Notes: generated by a model not told the origin, from the sequence alone. Counted from the stretch's first letter, positions 1 to 9,222 are shown. The stretch is 64,000 bases of DNA from Methylobacterium hispanicum (GCF_022179285.1 NZ_BPQO01000016.1:62001-126000); one strand, 5' to 3'. Made by a program: numbers and translations.

Positions 1-98
1 TCGGCGAGGCGCAGCGGCGCGCGATCATGGCGCGGCTCGAGGCACGGCTGCAGGCGGCCTACCCGGCCCCCGGGGCCGGGCGGGCGACCTCGCGATGA
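1..98 (+). CDS. C-terminal end of a probable DUF1289 family protein (partial)
   Basis: The window opens inside a reading frame whose last 31 codons run to a TGA at 96-98. The visible tail contains EAQRRAIMARLEARL, which resembles the end of DUF1289 proteins, small alphaproteobacterial proteins with a cysteine cluster upstream (not visible here) and a conserved ERRAIM-type helix. The stop overlaps the ATG of the next gene in an ATGA arrangement, so the two are probably translationally coupled. DUF1289 next to a TIGR02281 aspartic protease is a common alphaproteobacterial pairing as I recall it, and supports the call. Function is unknown; only the tail is seen. Confidence 0.55.
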   Translation, partial: GEAQRRAIMARLEARLQAAYPAPGAGRATSR

Positions 99-784
99 TC
101 CCGTACCTCGCGATCGCCGCGATCGTCGCCGTCGTGGCGCTCCTCGTCCTTACGGACGGGAGCGGCAGCGTGGGCGGCGTCGAGCCGGACACCCTGGCGG
201 GCGTCGCATTCGGCGTCGGCACCCTGGTGCTCGTCACCGCCGGCTACTGGCGCCGCTTCGGCAGCGGCCTCGGCGTCAGCCTCCGCCACGCGCTCGTCTG
301 GCTGGCGCTCGGCCTCGCCTGCGTCGTCGGCTACAGCTACCGCGAGGAGATCCAGGGCGTTAGTTCCCGGGTCGTCGGCGAGTTGCGGCCCGGCAGCGCC
401 GTGGTCTCGGGCCAGACCGTCACGATCGTCCGGCGGCAGGACGGGGATTTCGAGGTCGAGGCCGAGGTGAACGGGCGCGTCCAGGCCTTCGCCTTCGACA
501 CCGGCGCCAGCGCGGTGGTGCTCACCGCCGAGAACGCCGCCGCGCTCGGCATCCGGCCGGCCGAGGCCGCCTTCACCGCCCGGGTCTCCACCGCCAACGG
601 CACGGCCTACGCGGCACCGATCCTCCTCGACGCGATCGGCATCGGCCCCATCACCGAGCGGCGCGTCCCGGCCCTCGTCGCCCGCACCGGGGCCCTCGGC
701 CAGAACCTGCTCGGGCAGAGCTTCCTCACCCGGCTGCCCGGCTACGAGGTGCGCGGCGACCGGCTGATCCTGCAGGGACGCTGA
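95..784 (+). CDS. TIGR02281 family clan AA (retropepsin-like) aspartic protease, membrane anchored
   Basis: This 229-residue protein starts with a hydrophobic helix at about residues 3-20 and has further hydrophobic stretches near residues 36-50 and 63-80. The C-terminal half is a single retropepsin-like domain: FDTGASAVVLT (about residues 134-144) carries the DTGA catalytic signature, followed by the expected TRLPGYEVRGDRLIL strand near the end. Such single-lobe proteases act as dimers and here would face the periplasm; the substrate is unknown. The ATG at 95 overlaps the stop of the upstream DUF1289-like gene. The end lies only 5 bp from the convergent map gene. Confidence 0.8.
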   Translation: MIPYLAIAAIVAVVALLVLTDGSGSVGGVEPDTLAGVAFGVGTLVLVTAGYWRRFGSGLGVSLRHALVWLALGLACVVGYSYREEIQGVSSRVVGELRPGSAVVSGQTVTIVRRQDGDFEVEAEVNGRVQAFAFDTGASAVVLTAENAAALGIRPAEAAFTARVSTANGTAYAAPILLDAIGIGPITERRVPALVARTGALGQNLLGQSFLTRLPGYEVRGDRLILQGR

Positions 785-789
785 GCCGC

Positions 790-1542
790 CTACTGGCCCG
801 GCATGGTCAGGACCAGCGGCCCGTTGCGGGTGGCGACGACCGTGTGCTCGTACTGCACCGTGAGGGCGCGCGGGCGGCTGTAGAGCGTCCAGGGATCGTC
901 CCCGTCCTCGGCGAAATCGGCCCCAAGCGACAGGAAGGGCTCCACGGTGAGGACCAGCCCCTCGCCCATGATCCGGCGTTCCGAGGCGTCCGGCCAGGTC
1001 GCGATCGCCTTGGGCTCCTCGTGCAGCGACAGGCCGACGCCGTGGCTCGCGAGGTTGCGCACCAGGGTGTAGCCGTTCTTGCGGGCGAAGGCGCCCACCG
1101 CTCGGCCGATGCCCGCCAGCGGCTTGCCGGCGCCGACCTCGCGCAGGCCGGCCCACATCGCCCGCCGGCCGTCCTTGCAGAGGCGCTCGACCCGGCGCGT
1201 CGCGGGCGGCACGGCGAAGGAGGCGCCCGTGTCGGCGAAGTAGCCGTCCTTCTCGGCGGAGACGTCGACGTTGACGAGGTCGCCCGGCCGGATCGCGCGA
1301 TCGCCGGGAATGCCGTGCGCGATCTCCTCGTTGACGCTGATGCAGGTCGCGCCGGGAAAGCCGTAGACCATCTCGGGCGCGGGGCGCGCGCCCGCATCCT
1401 CCATGACACGCCGCCCGATGCCGTCGAGCTCGCGGGTCGTCATGCCGGGCTCGATGGCACGTCCCATCGCCTCGAGCGCGTCGGCGACGATGCGCCCGAT
1501 CATTTTGAGGGCCGTGAGGTCGTCCTCGCTCGACACCGTCAT
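790..1542 (-). CDS. map: Type I methionine aminopeptidase
   Basis: The 250-residue protein removes the initiator methionine from nascent proteins in the cytoplasm using a dinuclear metal centre. All five metal ligands are visible in order: two aspartates in NVDVSAEKDGYFADTGASF, the histidine in SHGVGLSLHE, the glutamate in LTVEPFLSL and the glutamate in QYEHTVV. Length is normal for bacterial type I enzymes and there is no N-terminal SH3-like or zinc extension. The start is the ATG at 1542. It converges with the aspartic protease gene and diverges from panB across a 175-bp gap that must hold both promoters. Confidence 0.95.
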   Translation of the reverse strand: MTVSSEDDLTALKMIGRIVADALEAMGRAIEPGMTTRELDGIGRRVMEDAGARPAPEMVYGFPGATCISVNEEIAHGIPGDRAIRPGDLVNVDVSAEKDGYFADTGASFAVPPATRRVERLCKDGRRAMWAGLREVGAGKPLAGIGRAVGAFARKNGYTLVRNLASHGVGLSLHEEPKAIATWPDASERRIMGEGLVLTVEPFLSLGADFAEDGDDPWTLYSRPRALTVQYEHTVVATRNGPLVLTMPGQ

Positions 1543-1717
1543 GTCCGCTCCTCCCGTGCGAAGATCTCAGCGCCGCGATGCCCGGAGACGGGCGACAAAA
1601 CCAGGGCTTTCTCGGCCGCCCGGGTTTCCACGCCCGCGCGCGCTCTATAAGCCGCGCCTCACGCCGCGAGGCGGGCGCGGACCCGCCTCGGGAAGCCGTG
1701 CCAAGGACACCGTGCCA

Positions 1718-2542
1718 ATGTCGCAGGTCGTGCAGTCCCGCCGCCTCCGGGCCACCGACATCGCCAAGGCCAAGGCCGAGGGGCGCAAGATCATCTCGCT
1801 CACCGCCTACCACGCTCACACCGCCTCGATCCTGGACGCGTACTGCGACTTCATCCTGGTCGGCGATTCGCTCGGCATGGTCATGCACGGGATGGAATCG
1901 ACCCTGCCCGTCACCCTGGAGATGATGATCCTGCAGGCGCAGGCGGTGATGCGGGGCACGAGCCGCGCTCTCGTCGTCGTCGACATGCCGTTCGGCTCCT
2001 ACGAGGCGAGCCGCGAGCAGGCCTTCATGAGCGCGGCGCGGATCCTGAAGGAGACCGGCGCCGGCGCGGTGAAGCTCGAGGGCGGCGCGCGCTTCGCCGA
2101 GACCGTCGCCTTCCTGACCCAGCGCGGCGTGCCGGTGATGGGCCATATCGGGCTCACCCCCCAGTCGGTGAACACGATGGGCGGCTTCCGGGTGCAAGGC
2201 AGGGGGCCGGACGGCGAGCGGCTCCTCCTCGAGGACGCCCGCGCGATCAGCGAGGCGGGCGCCTTCGCGATCGTGCTTGAGGGCATCGTCGAGCCGGTGG
2301 CCCGCGCCATCGCGGCCGCGCCCGAGGTGACCGCCGCGACCATCGGCATCGGCGCCTCCTCGACCTGCGACGGGCAGATCCTGGTCCTGGAGGACATGCT
2401 GGGCCTCTCCGAGCGCACACCGAAATTCGTCAAGCAGTTCGGTTCGCTGCGCGCCCATATCGAGGGGGCGGTGAAGACCTACGCCGAGGAGGTCCGCGCC
2501 GGTCGCTTCCCCGAGGACGCGCACACCTACGGGGATACCTGA
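1718..2542 (+). CDS. panB: 3-methyl-2-oxobutanoate hydroxymethyltransferase (ketopantoate hydroxymethyltransferase)
   Basis: PanB transfers a hydroxymethyl group from 5,10-methylene-tetrahydrofolate to 2-oxoisovalerate, giving ketopantoate, the first step of pantothenate and CoA synthesis. The 274-residue protein shows the family signature LVGDSLGMVMHG, the metal-binding DMPFGSY region, the GAVKLEGG and GHIGLTPQS motifs, and the IGIGAS segment. The reading frame stays open upstream to about 1403, but the start is set at the ATG at 1718 because homology begins there (SRRLRATDIAKAK) and the length matches the family. No panC lies nearby. Confidence 0.95.
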   Translation: MSQVVQSRRLRATDIAKAKAEGRKIISLTAYHAHTASILDAYCDFILVGDSLGMVMHGMESTLPVTLEMMILQAQAVMRGTSRALVVVDMPFGSYEASREQAFMSAARILKETGAGAVKLEGGARFAETVAFLTQRGVPVMGHIGLTPQSVNTMGGFRVQGRGPDGERLLLEDARAISEAGAFAIVLEGIVEPVARAIAAAPEVTAATIGIGASSTCDGQILVLEDMLGLSERTPKFVKQFGSLRAHIEGAVKTYAEEVRAGRFPEDAHTYGDT

Positions 2543-2678
2543 CGCCTCTAGCGATCCGATCGGGCCAGCCCGGCATTCCGCGGGCCCTTCTCCGCAAGCC
2601 TCCACGTCCGACGGTCGGCGGAAACGTGATAGGGTATCGCGCCGCGCGGGCCGATCGGCTGCGATCGACCGCTGCGTC

Positions 2679-5600
2679 ATGGGCGCACGGACGCGCCGTC
2701 CGAATCCCATCGAGCAGTGCCGGGACGTGATGTACGGGAGATCCACCGCGACGACGTGCGTCCCAGGCTTCCTCCTCGGCGGCGGCGAGATGGGCTCCCT
2801 CATCCGTGCGCACGATTGGGACACCTCGGCGCTCGGGGCCCCCTCGACGTGGCCGCAATCCCTGGCGACGCTCGCGGGCGTCATGCTGGGCTCGGAACAG
2901 CCGGTCTGCGTGATCTGGGGTCCGGACCGACGATTGCTGTACAACGATCCTTACGCCCGCCTCCTCGGCGACCGGCATCCCGCCGCGCTCGGCCGAGACT
3001 ACCTGGATGTCTGGCACGACCTCAGGGACGTCCTCGAACCCGTCCTGGACGCAGCCCGGGCGGGTCACGCCGTCCGGAGTGTCGATGTCGAGCACGTCCT
3101 GGGGCGGGGCGACGGCGGGCACGAGGCCCGGTTCCGGCCCGCCTACGCGCCCGTACGCGATGCGGCCGGAGATGTGGACGGGCTGTACGGCACCTGCACC
3201 GGTATCCCGGATCGGGCGCCGGCGGCGCACGACCGGGTCGAGCCGGACCTGTCGTTCCGCCCCAACGAGGAGAGGCAGTCGTTCCTGCTCGATCTCAGCG
3301 ACCGGCTCCGGCCGCTGACCTCGTCGGCCGAGATCGTCGAGATGGCCTCACGTCGACTCGGTGAGCGCGTCGGCGCGAGCCGCGTCTTCTACGCCGAGAT
3401 CGGCGGCTCTCTGATGAAGGTCGAGCAAGAGTACGTCCACGGCGTCGACTCGATCGTGGGCGAGCACTCGCTGGCGGCCTTCGGTCCCGACCTGCTCGCC
3501 GCCTATCGCGACGATGCGGTCGTCGCCGTCGAGGACGTGGCCTCGGATCCCCGCTTCAACGTCGAGGCCAGGGCCGGCCTGCGGTCGCGACAGGTCGGCG
3601 CCTTCGTCGACGTCGTGCTGTTCCGCGGGGAGGAATGGGTCGGCCTGCTCGCCGTGCAGAGCGCGGTGGCGCGCGCCTGGACCTCGAGCGAGGGGAACCT
3701 GATCCGGGAGGTCGGAGAGCGGGTCAAGGCGGCGATCGAGCGGGCTCGCGCGGAGTCCGCCCTGCGCCAGAGCGAGGAGCATCTCGCCGCGATCTTCGCC
3801 GGCGCCACCGTCGGCCTGTCCGAAGTGGATGCGGACGGTCGCTTCGTGCGGGTCAACACCGAGTTGTGCCGCATCCTGGGACGGCCGGCCGACGCGCTGC
3901 TGCGGCTCGGCATCGCGGATGTGACCGATCCCGCCCATGTCCGGCAGAGCCTGGAGACGATCGCCCAGGTCGTCGATGCGGGGCAGACCTCGGCGCTCGA
4001 CAAGCTCTACCGTCGTCCCGACGGCACGCCGGTCTGGGCGAACAGCAGTATCCGGCGCCTGGACGACGCGCAGGGCCGGTTCAAGACCCTGCTCGTCGTC
4101 ACCGTGGACCTCAGCCAGCGCCGGGAGGCCGAGCAGCGGCTGGCCGAGAGCGAGCGCCGCCTCCAGCATCTCAACGAGACCCTGGAACTGCAGGTCTCGG
4201 AGCGCACGGCGGAGCGCAACCTGTTCGCCACGATCGTCGAGAGAACCGACGTCATGGTGATGGCTGCCGATCTCGACTACAACATCCTGGCCATCAACAA
4301 GGCCAACGCGGACGAGTTCGAGCGCATCTACGGCGTGCGTCCGAGGGTGGGCGACAACATGCTTGACCTCCTGGCCGACCAGCCCGAGCACCAGGCCCAG
4401 GTCAGGGCGGGCTGGGGACGAGGCCTTGCGGGCGAGGAGATCACCTTCGTCCAAGAATTCGGCGCCTCCGAGCGCGTGCGCCCCGCCTACGAGATCAGCT
4501 TTCGCACGCTGCGGAACGCCCGCGGCGAGCGCACGGGCTGCTACCAGTTCGTCATGGACGTCACGGAGCGGCTGCGCGGCCAGGCCGAGCTGGTCCAGGC
4601 GCAGGAAGCCCTGCGTCAGTCCCAGAAGCTCGAGGCGGTCGGCCAGTTGACGGGCGGCGTGGCGCACGATTTCAACAACCTGCTCACGATCATCCGCTCG
4701 TCGGTGGACTTCCTGCGCCGGCCGGATCTGCCGGAGGCCCGCAAGCGCCGCTACCTCGACGCGGTGTCCGACACCGTCGACCGGGCGGCCAAGCTCACCG
4801 GCCAGCTCCTCGCCTTCGCGCGCCGCCAGGCTCTCAAGCCGGAGGTGTTCAGCGTCGGCCAGAGGGTGCGCGCGATCGCCGAGATGCTCGACACGCTGAC
4901 GGGCGCGCGGGTCCAAGTGCTGATCGAGGTGCCGGACTCCTCCTGCCACGTCCGGGCGGACGTGAGCCAGTTCGAGACCGCCCTGGTCAACATGGCGGTG
5001 AACGCGCGCGACGCGATGGACGGCGAGGGCACGCTCATCCTGCGCGTCACCTGCGGCGCGGCGCTGCCGGCGGTGCGCGGCCATGCCGGCTCCGCGGCGC
5101 CGTTCGTGGCGGTGTCCCTGACCGACACCGGAACGGGAATCCCGCCGGACCGGATCGGCCGGATCTTCGAGCCGTTCTTTACGACGAAGGAGGTCGGCAA
5201 GGGCACGGGCCTCGGGCTCAGCCAGGTGTTCGGCTTCGCCAAGCAGTCGGGCGGCGACGTGGACGTGCGCAGCACCGTCGGCCACGGCACCACCTTCACG
5301 CTCTACCTGCCCGAAGTCGCGGTCTCGGACCTCTCTCCCGACATGCGGGTCCAAGATGTGGAGCCGGCCCCGCTGGGTTCCGGCCAGCGCATCCTGGTCG
5401 TCGAAGACAATGTTGGCGTCGGCCAGTTCGCGACGCAGATCCTGAAGGATCTCGGATATCGGACCGCGTGGGCCGGCAACGCCGAGCAGGCGCTGGACAA
5501 GCTCGGTCGCGACGGAGGCGGGTTCGACCTCGTGTTCTCGGATGTCGTCATGCCGGGGATGGGCGGCGTCGCGCTGGCGCGCGAGCTGCAGAGACGCCTG

Positions 5601-5765
5601 CCGCACCTGCCGGTGGTCCTCACGTCGGGCTACAGCCACGTGCTCGCCCAGGAGAGCGACCACGGGTTCGAGCTGCTGCACAAGCCCTACTCGGCCGATC
5701 AGCTCGGGCGCATCCTGCATCAGGCCCTCGGGATCCAGGCCCGGCTCGCCTCGCCGGCGGCCTAG
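2679..5765 (+). CDS. PAS-GAF-PAS-PAS hybrid histidine kinase with C-terminal receiver
   Basis: A soluble-looking sensor kinase of up to 1028 residues. Domains in order: PAS at about 45-175, GAF at about 200-360, PAS at about 360-485, a short coiled coil near 486-512, PAS at about 515-640, the histidine phosphoacceptor domain with VAHDFNNLL (His about 663), the HATPase with N box NMAVNARDAM, DTGTGIP and KGTGLGLS glycine boxes, and a receiver with acidic VVEDN, phosphoacceptor Asp about 955 in FSDVVMPG and Lys about 1002 in HKPYS. No membrane segment is seen, so the signal is probably cytoplasmic. The start is uncertain: ATG codons at 2679, 2730 and 2790 are all in frame, and PAS homology begins just after 2790. 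No partner regulator gene is adjacent. Confidence 0.85.
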   Translation: MGARTRRPNPIEQCRDVMYGRSTATTCVPGFLLGGGEMGSLIRAHDWDTSALGAPSTWPQSLATLAGVMLGSEQPVCVIWGPDRRLLYNDPYARLLGDRHPAALGRDYLDVWHDLRDVLEPVLDAARAGHAVRSVDVEHVLGRGDGGHEARFRPAYAPVRDAAGDVDGLYGTCTGIPDRAPAAHDRVEPDLSFRPNEERQSFLLDLSDRLRPLTSSAEIVEMASRRLGERVGASRVFYAEIGGSLMKVEQEYVHGVDSIVGEHSLAAFGPDLLAAYRDDAVVAVEDVASDPRFNVEARAGLRSRQVGAFVDVVLFRGEEWVGLLAVQSAVARAWTSSEGNLIREVGERVKAAIERARAESALRQSEEHLAAIFAGATVGLSEVDADGRFVRVNTELCRILGRPADALLRLGIADVTDPAHVRQSLETIAQVVDAGQTSALDKLYRRPDGTPVWANSSIRRLDDAQGRFKTLLVVTVDLSQRREAEQRLAESERRLQHLNETLELQVSERTAERNLFATIVERTDVMVMAADLDYNILAINKANADEFERIYGVRPRVGDNMLDLLADQPEHQAQVRAGWGRGLAGEEITFVQEFGASERVRPAYEISFRTLRNARGERTGCYQFVMDVTERLRGQAELVQAQEALRQSQKLEAVGQLTGGVAHDFNNLLTIIRSSVDFLRRPDLPEARKRRYLDAVSDTVDRAAKLTGQLLAFARRQALKPEVFSVGQRVRAIAEMLDTLTGARVQVLIEVPDSSCHVRADVSQFETALVNMAVNARDAMDGEGTLILRVTCGAALPAVRGHAGSAAPFVAVSLTDTGTGIPPDRIGRIFEPFFTTKEVGKGTGLGLSQVFGFAKQSGGDVDVRSTVGHGTTFTLYLPEVAVSDLSPDMRVQDVEPAPLGSGQRILVVEDNVGVGQFATQILKDLGYRTAWAGNAEQALDKLGRDGGGFDLVFSDVVMPGMGGVALARELQRRLPHLPVVLTSGYSHVLAQESDHGFELLHKPYSADQLGRILHQALGIQARLASPAA

Positions 5766-5813
5766 CCGACCGCGCCTCCCGGCGGCGCCTCATGGGGCCT
5801 CACGAGGCAACCG

Positions 5814-6824
5814 TCATGGCCGCCGCGAGGGCGTCAGCCTCAGGCCCGGGGCCGGGCGCTCCAGCAGCACCTCGCGGCGGAAGCGGACGAGGCGGGCGGG
5901 GCGGCCCGCCGTTCCGCTGGTGACGTCCTCCGTCTCCTCGACCAGCCCCTGCTGCGCCACGAGGCGGCGGAAGTTCTGCTTGTGCAGCGGCGTGCCGGCC
6001 AGTGCCTCGACCGTGCGCTGAAGCTGGAGCAGGGTGAAGGCCGGCGGCATCAACTCGAACACGACCGGGCGGTACTTGATCTTGCCGCGCATCCGCCCGA
6101 TCGCGGTGGCGAGGACCCGGCGGTGATCGAAGGCCATCGGCACCCCCGTCGGGTCGTTCGGCTGCGCCTGGCCCGCATTGCCCTGAGCCTCCGGAATCAG
6201 CCCGGCCTCGAACAGCAATTCGTAGCGCTCCAGAACCCGCTCGTCGCTCCAGGTGCCGCCGCCGAGCCCGAAGGTGAGCCCGAGCCGGTCGGCGCGCAGG
6301 CGGCGCAGCTTCGCCTCGGCCGGCTCCGCGGCCCAGGCCTCGAGTCGCGCCGCGATCGCGTCGAGTTGCGGCGGGCGGCTGCGGCGGAAATCCTCGTAGG
6401 GAAGGTAGCGGTACCAGTTCTGCCACGCCGCCTCGGCGAGCCCTGCCGGGCGCTCCTCGCGCACCAGGGCGAGGTAGGCGACGGAGAGCGAGTGCATGCC
6501 GCCGCCGCCGTCGCCTGAGCGGTCGCGGTCGCCGAAGGTGTAGAGCTGCTCGACATAGCCGAGGCGCTGGTGCGTCTGCCGCTCGACCCAGGCGCGCAGG
6601 CCGCGCTCCAGTGTGGCGTGTTCGGAGACGAGCGGACCGGCGGGCAGGCCGTCGCCGCGCCCCGGCGCCTGTCCGGGCACCCGGACGGTCAGGGCGCGCG
6701 GCTCGCCCTCGGTCGCCGCGACGATCACCGCGACGAGGCCGACGGAGGAGGGGTTCTCCACCGTGCGGGGAGGCTCGCGCCCCTCCGTGAACCGTACGCT
6801 CTCGACTCCGGACATGCTCGACAT
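5814..6824 (-). CDS. nadQ: NadQ/NrtR-like NAD regulator: degenerate Nudix domain fused to winged helix
   Basis: The 336-residue protein combines an N-terminal Nudix-like domain (about 20-140) with a C-terminal winged-helix domain (about 235-320, FRRLVAQQGLVEETED then GRPARLVRFR). YVEQLYTFGDRDR is typical of NrtR/NadQ proteins. The Nudix box is degenerate: the region that should read G-x5-E-x7-REUxEExGU instead contains ERGLRAWVERQTHQRLG, so hydrolysis is unlikely and a ligand-sensing repressor role is favoured. NadQ is the alphaproteobacterial regulator of NAD synthesis genes; that specific identity is inference from domain layout. It diverges from thiE across 175 bp, and no nad gene lies in the window. 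Confidence 0.7.
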   Translation of the reverse strand: MSSMSGVESVRFTEGREPPRTVENPSSVGLVAVIVAATEGEPRALTVRVPGQAPGRGDGLPAGPLVSEHATLERGLRAWVERQTHQRLGYVEQLYTFGDRDRSGDGGGGMHSLSVAYLALVREERPAGLAEAAWQNWYRYLPYEDFRRSRPPQLDAIAARLEAWAAEPAEAKLRRLRADRLGLTFGLGGGTWSDERVLERYELLFEAGLIPEAQGNAGQAQPNDPTGVPMAFDHRRVLATAIGRMRGKIKYRPVVFELMPPAFTLLQLQRTVEALAGTPLHKQNFRRLVAQQGLVEETEDVTSGTAGRPARLVRFRREVLLERPAPGLRLTPSRRP

Positions 6825-6999
6825 CGACAGGGAACGCGCAGGGCGAGACCTGCGAAGCTCTTAGCCGTACTTTGCCGGGTGGCGTCAACAAAGCGCAGGG
6901 CCAGCCTTGCAAAGCGCTCCCGCGCGAACCAAACCGCCCGAGGGTGCCGGGCGGCCGGGTCCCGCACGTTTCCCACAGCCAGCCCGCAGGAAGGCCGCG

Positions 7000-7683
7000 A
7001 TGCACGTCAGCCCCCCCGTCGATCTGAGACTCTACGGGCTTCTCGACGTCGGCGTCTGCGGCGGCGACGGCGCGCGACTGGCCGCTATGGCGGCCGCCGC
7101 CGCGGCGGGCGGCTGTACCCTGCTCCAGTACCGCGAGAAGGATATCCCGGACGCTCGGGCCGCCCTGGCGCGGATCCGCGCGATCCGGGCGGCGCTCGGC
7201 GGCCGTGTGCCGCTCCTCGTCAACGACCGGGTCGATCTGGCGCTCGCGGCGGGCGCCGAGGGCGTGCACCTCGGCCAGAGCGACATGCACCCGTCCGACG
7301 CGCGGGCGCTCCTCGGCGCGGGCGCCATCGTCGGCCTCACCCTGAAGACCGCCGCGCAGGCGGACGAACTCTACCGTCTCCCGGTCGATTACGCCTGCAT
7401 CGGCGGCGTCTTCGCGACTGGCAGCAAGGACAATCCCGATCCGCCGGTCGGCCTCGAAGGACTCACGCGCATCGTCTTCCGCGGTCGCCTTGCCCGGGGG
7501 GCCGCCTTCCCGCTCGGCGCCATCGCGGGGATCGATTCGAGCAACGCGGCCGCGGTGATCGCGGCGGGGGCCGACGGCATCGCGGTGATCTCGGCGCTGT
7601 TCGGCGCCGAGGCGGTCGAGGGCCGCGCGCGGGACCTGCGCGCCCGCGTGGACGTGGCACTCGCCGAGCGGGGCGCGCGATGA
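7000..7683 (+). CDS. thiE: Thiamine-phosphate synthase
   Basis: ThiE joins the hydroxymethylpyrimidine and thiazole phosphate moieties to make thiamine phosphate. The 227-residue TIM-barrel protein shows LLQYREKD (pyrimidine pyrophosphate site), VNDRVDLALAAGAEGVHLGQ, the GLTLKT segment, CIGGVFATGSKDN and the phosphate-binding GIDSSNAAAVIAAGADGIAV. The ATG at 7000 is preceded by a purine-rich site (GCAGGAAGG) and begins at family length, although the frame is open further upstream. The stop overlaps thiD as ATGA, so the two form an operon. I saw no TPP riboswitch core in the 175 bp upstream. Confidence 0.92.
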   Translation: MHVSPPVDLRLYGLLDVGVCGGDGARLAAMAAAAAAGGCTLLQYREKDIPDARAALARIRAIRAALGGRVPLLVNDRVDLALAAGAEGVHLGQSDMHPSDARALLGAGAIVGLTLKTAAQADELYRLPVDYACIGGVFATGSKDNPDPPVGLEGLTRIVFRGRLARGAAFPLGAIAGIDSSNAAAVIAAGADGIAVISALFGAEAVEGRARDLRARVDVALAERGAR

Positions 7684-8477
7684 TCGCCCTCACCATCGCG
7701 GGCTCGGATTCCGGCGGCGGTGCCGGCATCCAGGCCGACCTCAAGACCTTCTCGGCGCTCGGCGTCTACGGCGCCAGCGTGATCACTGCGCTGACCGCCC
7801 AGAACACGCTGGGCGTCCAGGCGATCCACGACGTGCCGCCGGATTTCGTCGGGGCCCAGTGCGACAGCGTCTTCTCCGACCTCGCGGTCGCCGCCGTGAA
7901 GATCGGCATGCTCGCGCGCGCGCGCGTGATCGACGCGGTAGCGGACGCGCTCGCGCGCCACGCCGCCGCGATCCCGGTCGTCCTCGATCCGGTGATGGTG
8001 GCCACGAGCGGCGACCGGCTCGTCGGCGACGACGCGGCGGCGGCGCTCCGGAGCACCCTCATGCCCCGGGCCGACCTGATCACCCCGAACCTGCCTGAGG
8101 CCGCAGCCCTCCTCGACGAGCCCGTGGCGAAGAGCGAGGCGGAGGCGGAAGCACAGGGCCGGCGGCTCGTCGGACTCGGCGCGCGGGCGGTCCTGATCAA
8201 GGGCGGCCATGCCGGGGGCAGCGAGAGCGTCGATCTTCTGGTGACGCAGGCCGGCATCCGGCGCTTCTCCGCGCCGCGCGCGCCCACGCGCAACACACAC
8301 GGCACCGGCTGCACCCTGTCCGCAGCGGTCGCCGCCGGCCTCGCCCGTGGGCTCGCCCTGCCGGAGGCGGTCGAGGCGGCCAAGGCCTACGTGAGCGGCG
8401 CGATCGCGGCGGCCGACCGGCTGGCGATCGGCGCCGGGCACGGACCGGTCCACCACTTCTTCGCGCAGTGGCGGTGA
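7680..8477 (+). CDS. thiD: Hydroxymethylpyrimidine / phosphomethylpyrimidine kinase
   Basis: ThiD phosphorylates 4-amino-5-hydroxymethyl-2-methylpyrimidine and then its monophosphate, supplying the pyrimidine diphosphate that ThiE uses. The 265-residue ribokinase-fold protein begins ALTIAGSDSGGGAGIQADLK, contains VLDPVMVATSGD and LITPNLPEAAALL, and has the catalytic anion-hole sequence NTHGTGCTLSAAVAA. Translation starts at the ATG at 7680 overlapping the thiE stop, so substrate-producing and substrate-using enzymes are coupled. Confidence 0.95.
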   Translation: MIALTIAGSDSGGGAGIQADLKTFSALGVYGASVITALTAQNTLGVQAIHDVPPDFVGAQCDSVFSDLAVAAVKIGMLARARVIDAVADALARHAAAIPVVLDPVMVATSGDRLVGDDAAAALRSTLMPRADLITPNLPEAAALLDEPVAKSEAEAEAQGRRLVGLGARAVLIKGGHAGGSESVDLLVTQAGIRRFSAPRAPTRNTHGTGCTLSAAVAAGLARGLALPEAVEAAKAYVSGAIAAADRLAIGAGHGPVHHFFAQWR

Positions 8478-8510
8478 GGCCGGCTCCCTCGCCTGGACGC
8501 CGGGGGGACG

Positions 8511-8546
8511 TTTGAACTATCGTACGTTCGTTCGAAGAACGGAACG
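8511..8546. promoter_or_regulatory. Candidate operator/promoter of the XRE-cupin gene
   Basis: The gap between thiD and the XRE-cupin gene is locally richer in A/T and holds the short inverted repeat GTTC-GAA-GAAC at 8530-8540, flanked by outer arms CGTTC (8525-8529) and GAACG (8542-8546). A palindrome 22 bp before the start of an HTH gene is a plausible self-regulation site. This is inference from symmetry only. Confidence 0.3.
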
Positions 8547-8567
8547 AAGTGCGGGTTGTCGGCGGTC

Positions 8568-9197
8568 ATGCAGGAACAGGCGGAACGGATCGAACGGGGT
8601 CGCACGCGCGACCTGCTCACCGGCGCCCAGGCCCTGTCGGGCCAGCTCGGCAAGACGATCCAGCGGCTGCGCAAGGCCTACAACCTCTCGCTTTCGGAAC
8701 TCGCCGAGCAATCGGGCGTGGCGAAATCGATCATCAGCCAGATCGAGCGCAACGAAACCAACCCGACGCTGGCCACGATCTGGCGCCTGAGCCAGGCACT
8801 GGACGTCTCGATCGAGCGGGTGCTGGCGACCAACGACGAGGAGCCCTTCATCGAGAAGGCCTCCCGAGCGGACACGCCGATCCTCGTCTCGGAGGACGGG
8901 CGGGTGCGCCTCGCCATCATCGGCTGGGTCAAAACGATCGAGTGGCTGCAATGGTACGACGTCTCGGCCGATCCCGGCGGCGTGCTCGATTCCGACCCGC
9001 ACCAGCGCGGCTCCGTCGAGTCGCTGTCGGTCCGCGAGGGCGTGTTCGAGGTCGAGGTCGCGGGCGTCGTGCAGACTGCGCGAGCGGGCGAGACCCTGCG
9101 CTACCGCTGCGACCGGCCGCACACGGTCCGCTGCGTCGGCGAGTTGCAGGGCCGCGCCACGATGGTGGTGATCATGAAGGCCGCGGTGATGGAGTAG
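8568..9197 (+). CDS. XRE-family transcriptional regulator with C-terminal cupin domain
   Basis: The 209-residue protein has an XRE helix-turn-helix at about residues 28-82 (LSLSELAEQSGVAKSIISQI, then ERNETNPTLATIWRL) and a small cupin domain at about 130-200 that would bind a small-molecule effector. Regulators of this design often control amino-acid, polyamine or exporter genes, but no target can be named here. The ATG at 8568 is preferred to an in-frame TTG at 8556, which would add four residues. The gene follows thiD by 90 bp, and the next gene converges on it. Confidence 0.85.
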   Translation: MQEQAERIERGRTRDLLTGAQALSGQLGKTIQRLRKAYNLSLSELAEQSGVAKSIISQIERNETNPTLATIWRLSQALDVSIERVLATNDEEPFIEKASRADTPILVSEDGRVRLAIIGWVKTIEWLQWYDVSADPGGVLDSDPHQRGSVESLSVREGVFEVEVAGVVQTARAGETLRYRCDRPHTVRCVGELQGRATMVVIMKAAVME

Positions 9198-9222
9198 GGG
9201 GCCCACCCCTCTCGATCGGGGC

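Noticed and set aside
59..2944. 961-codon minus-strand open frame
   Set aside because: It crosses the aspartic protease, map and panB genes, which have clear catalytic motifs; its own translation shows no recognisable domain.
6825..6999. TPP riboswitch upstream of thiE
   Set aside because: The conserved CUGAGA and ACCUGA-type core elements were not found in the gap.
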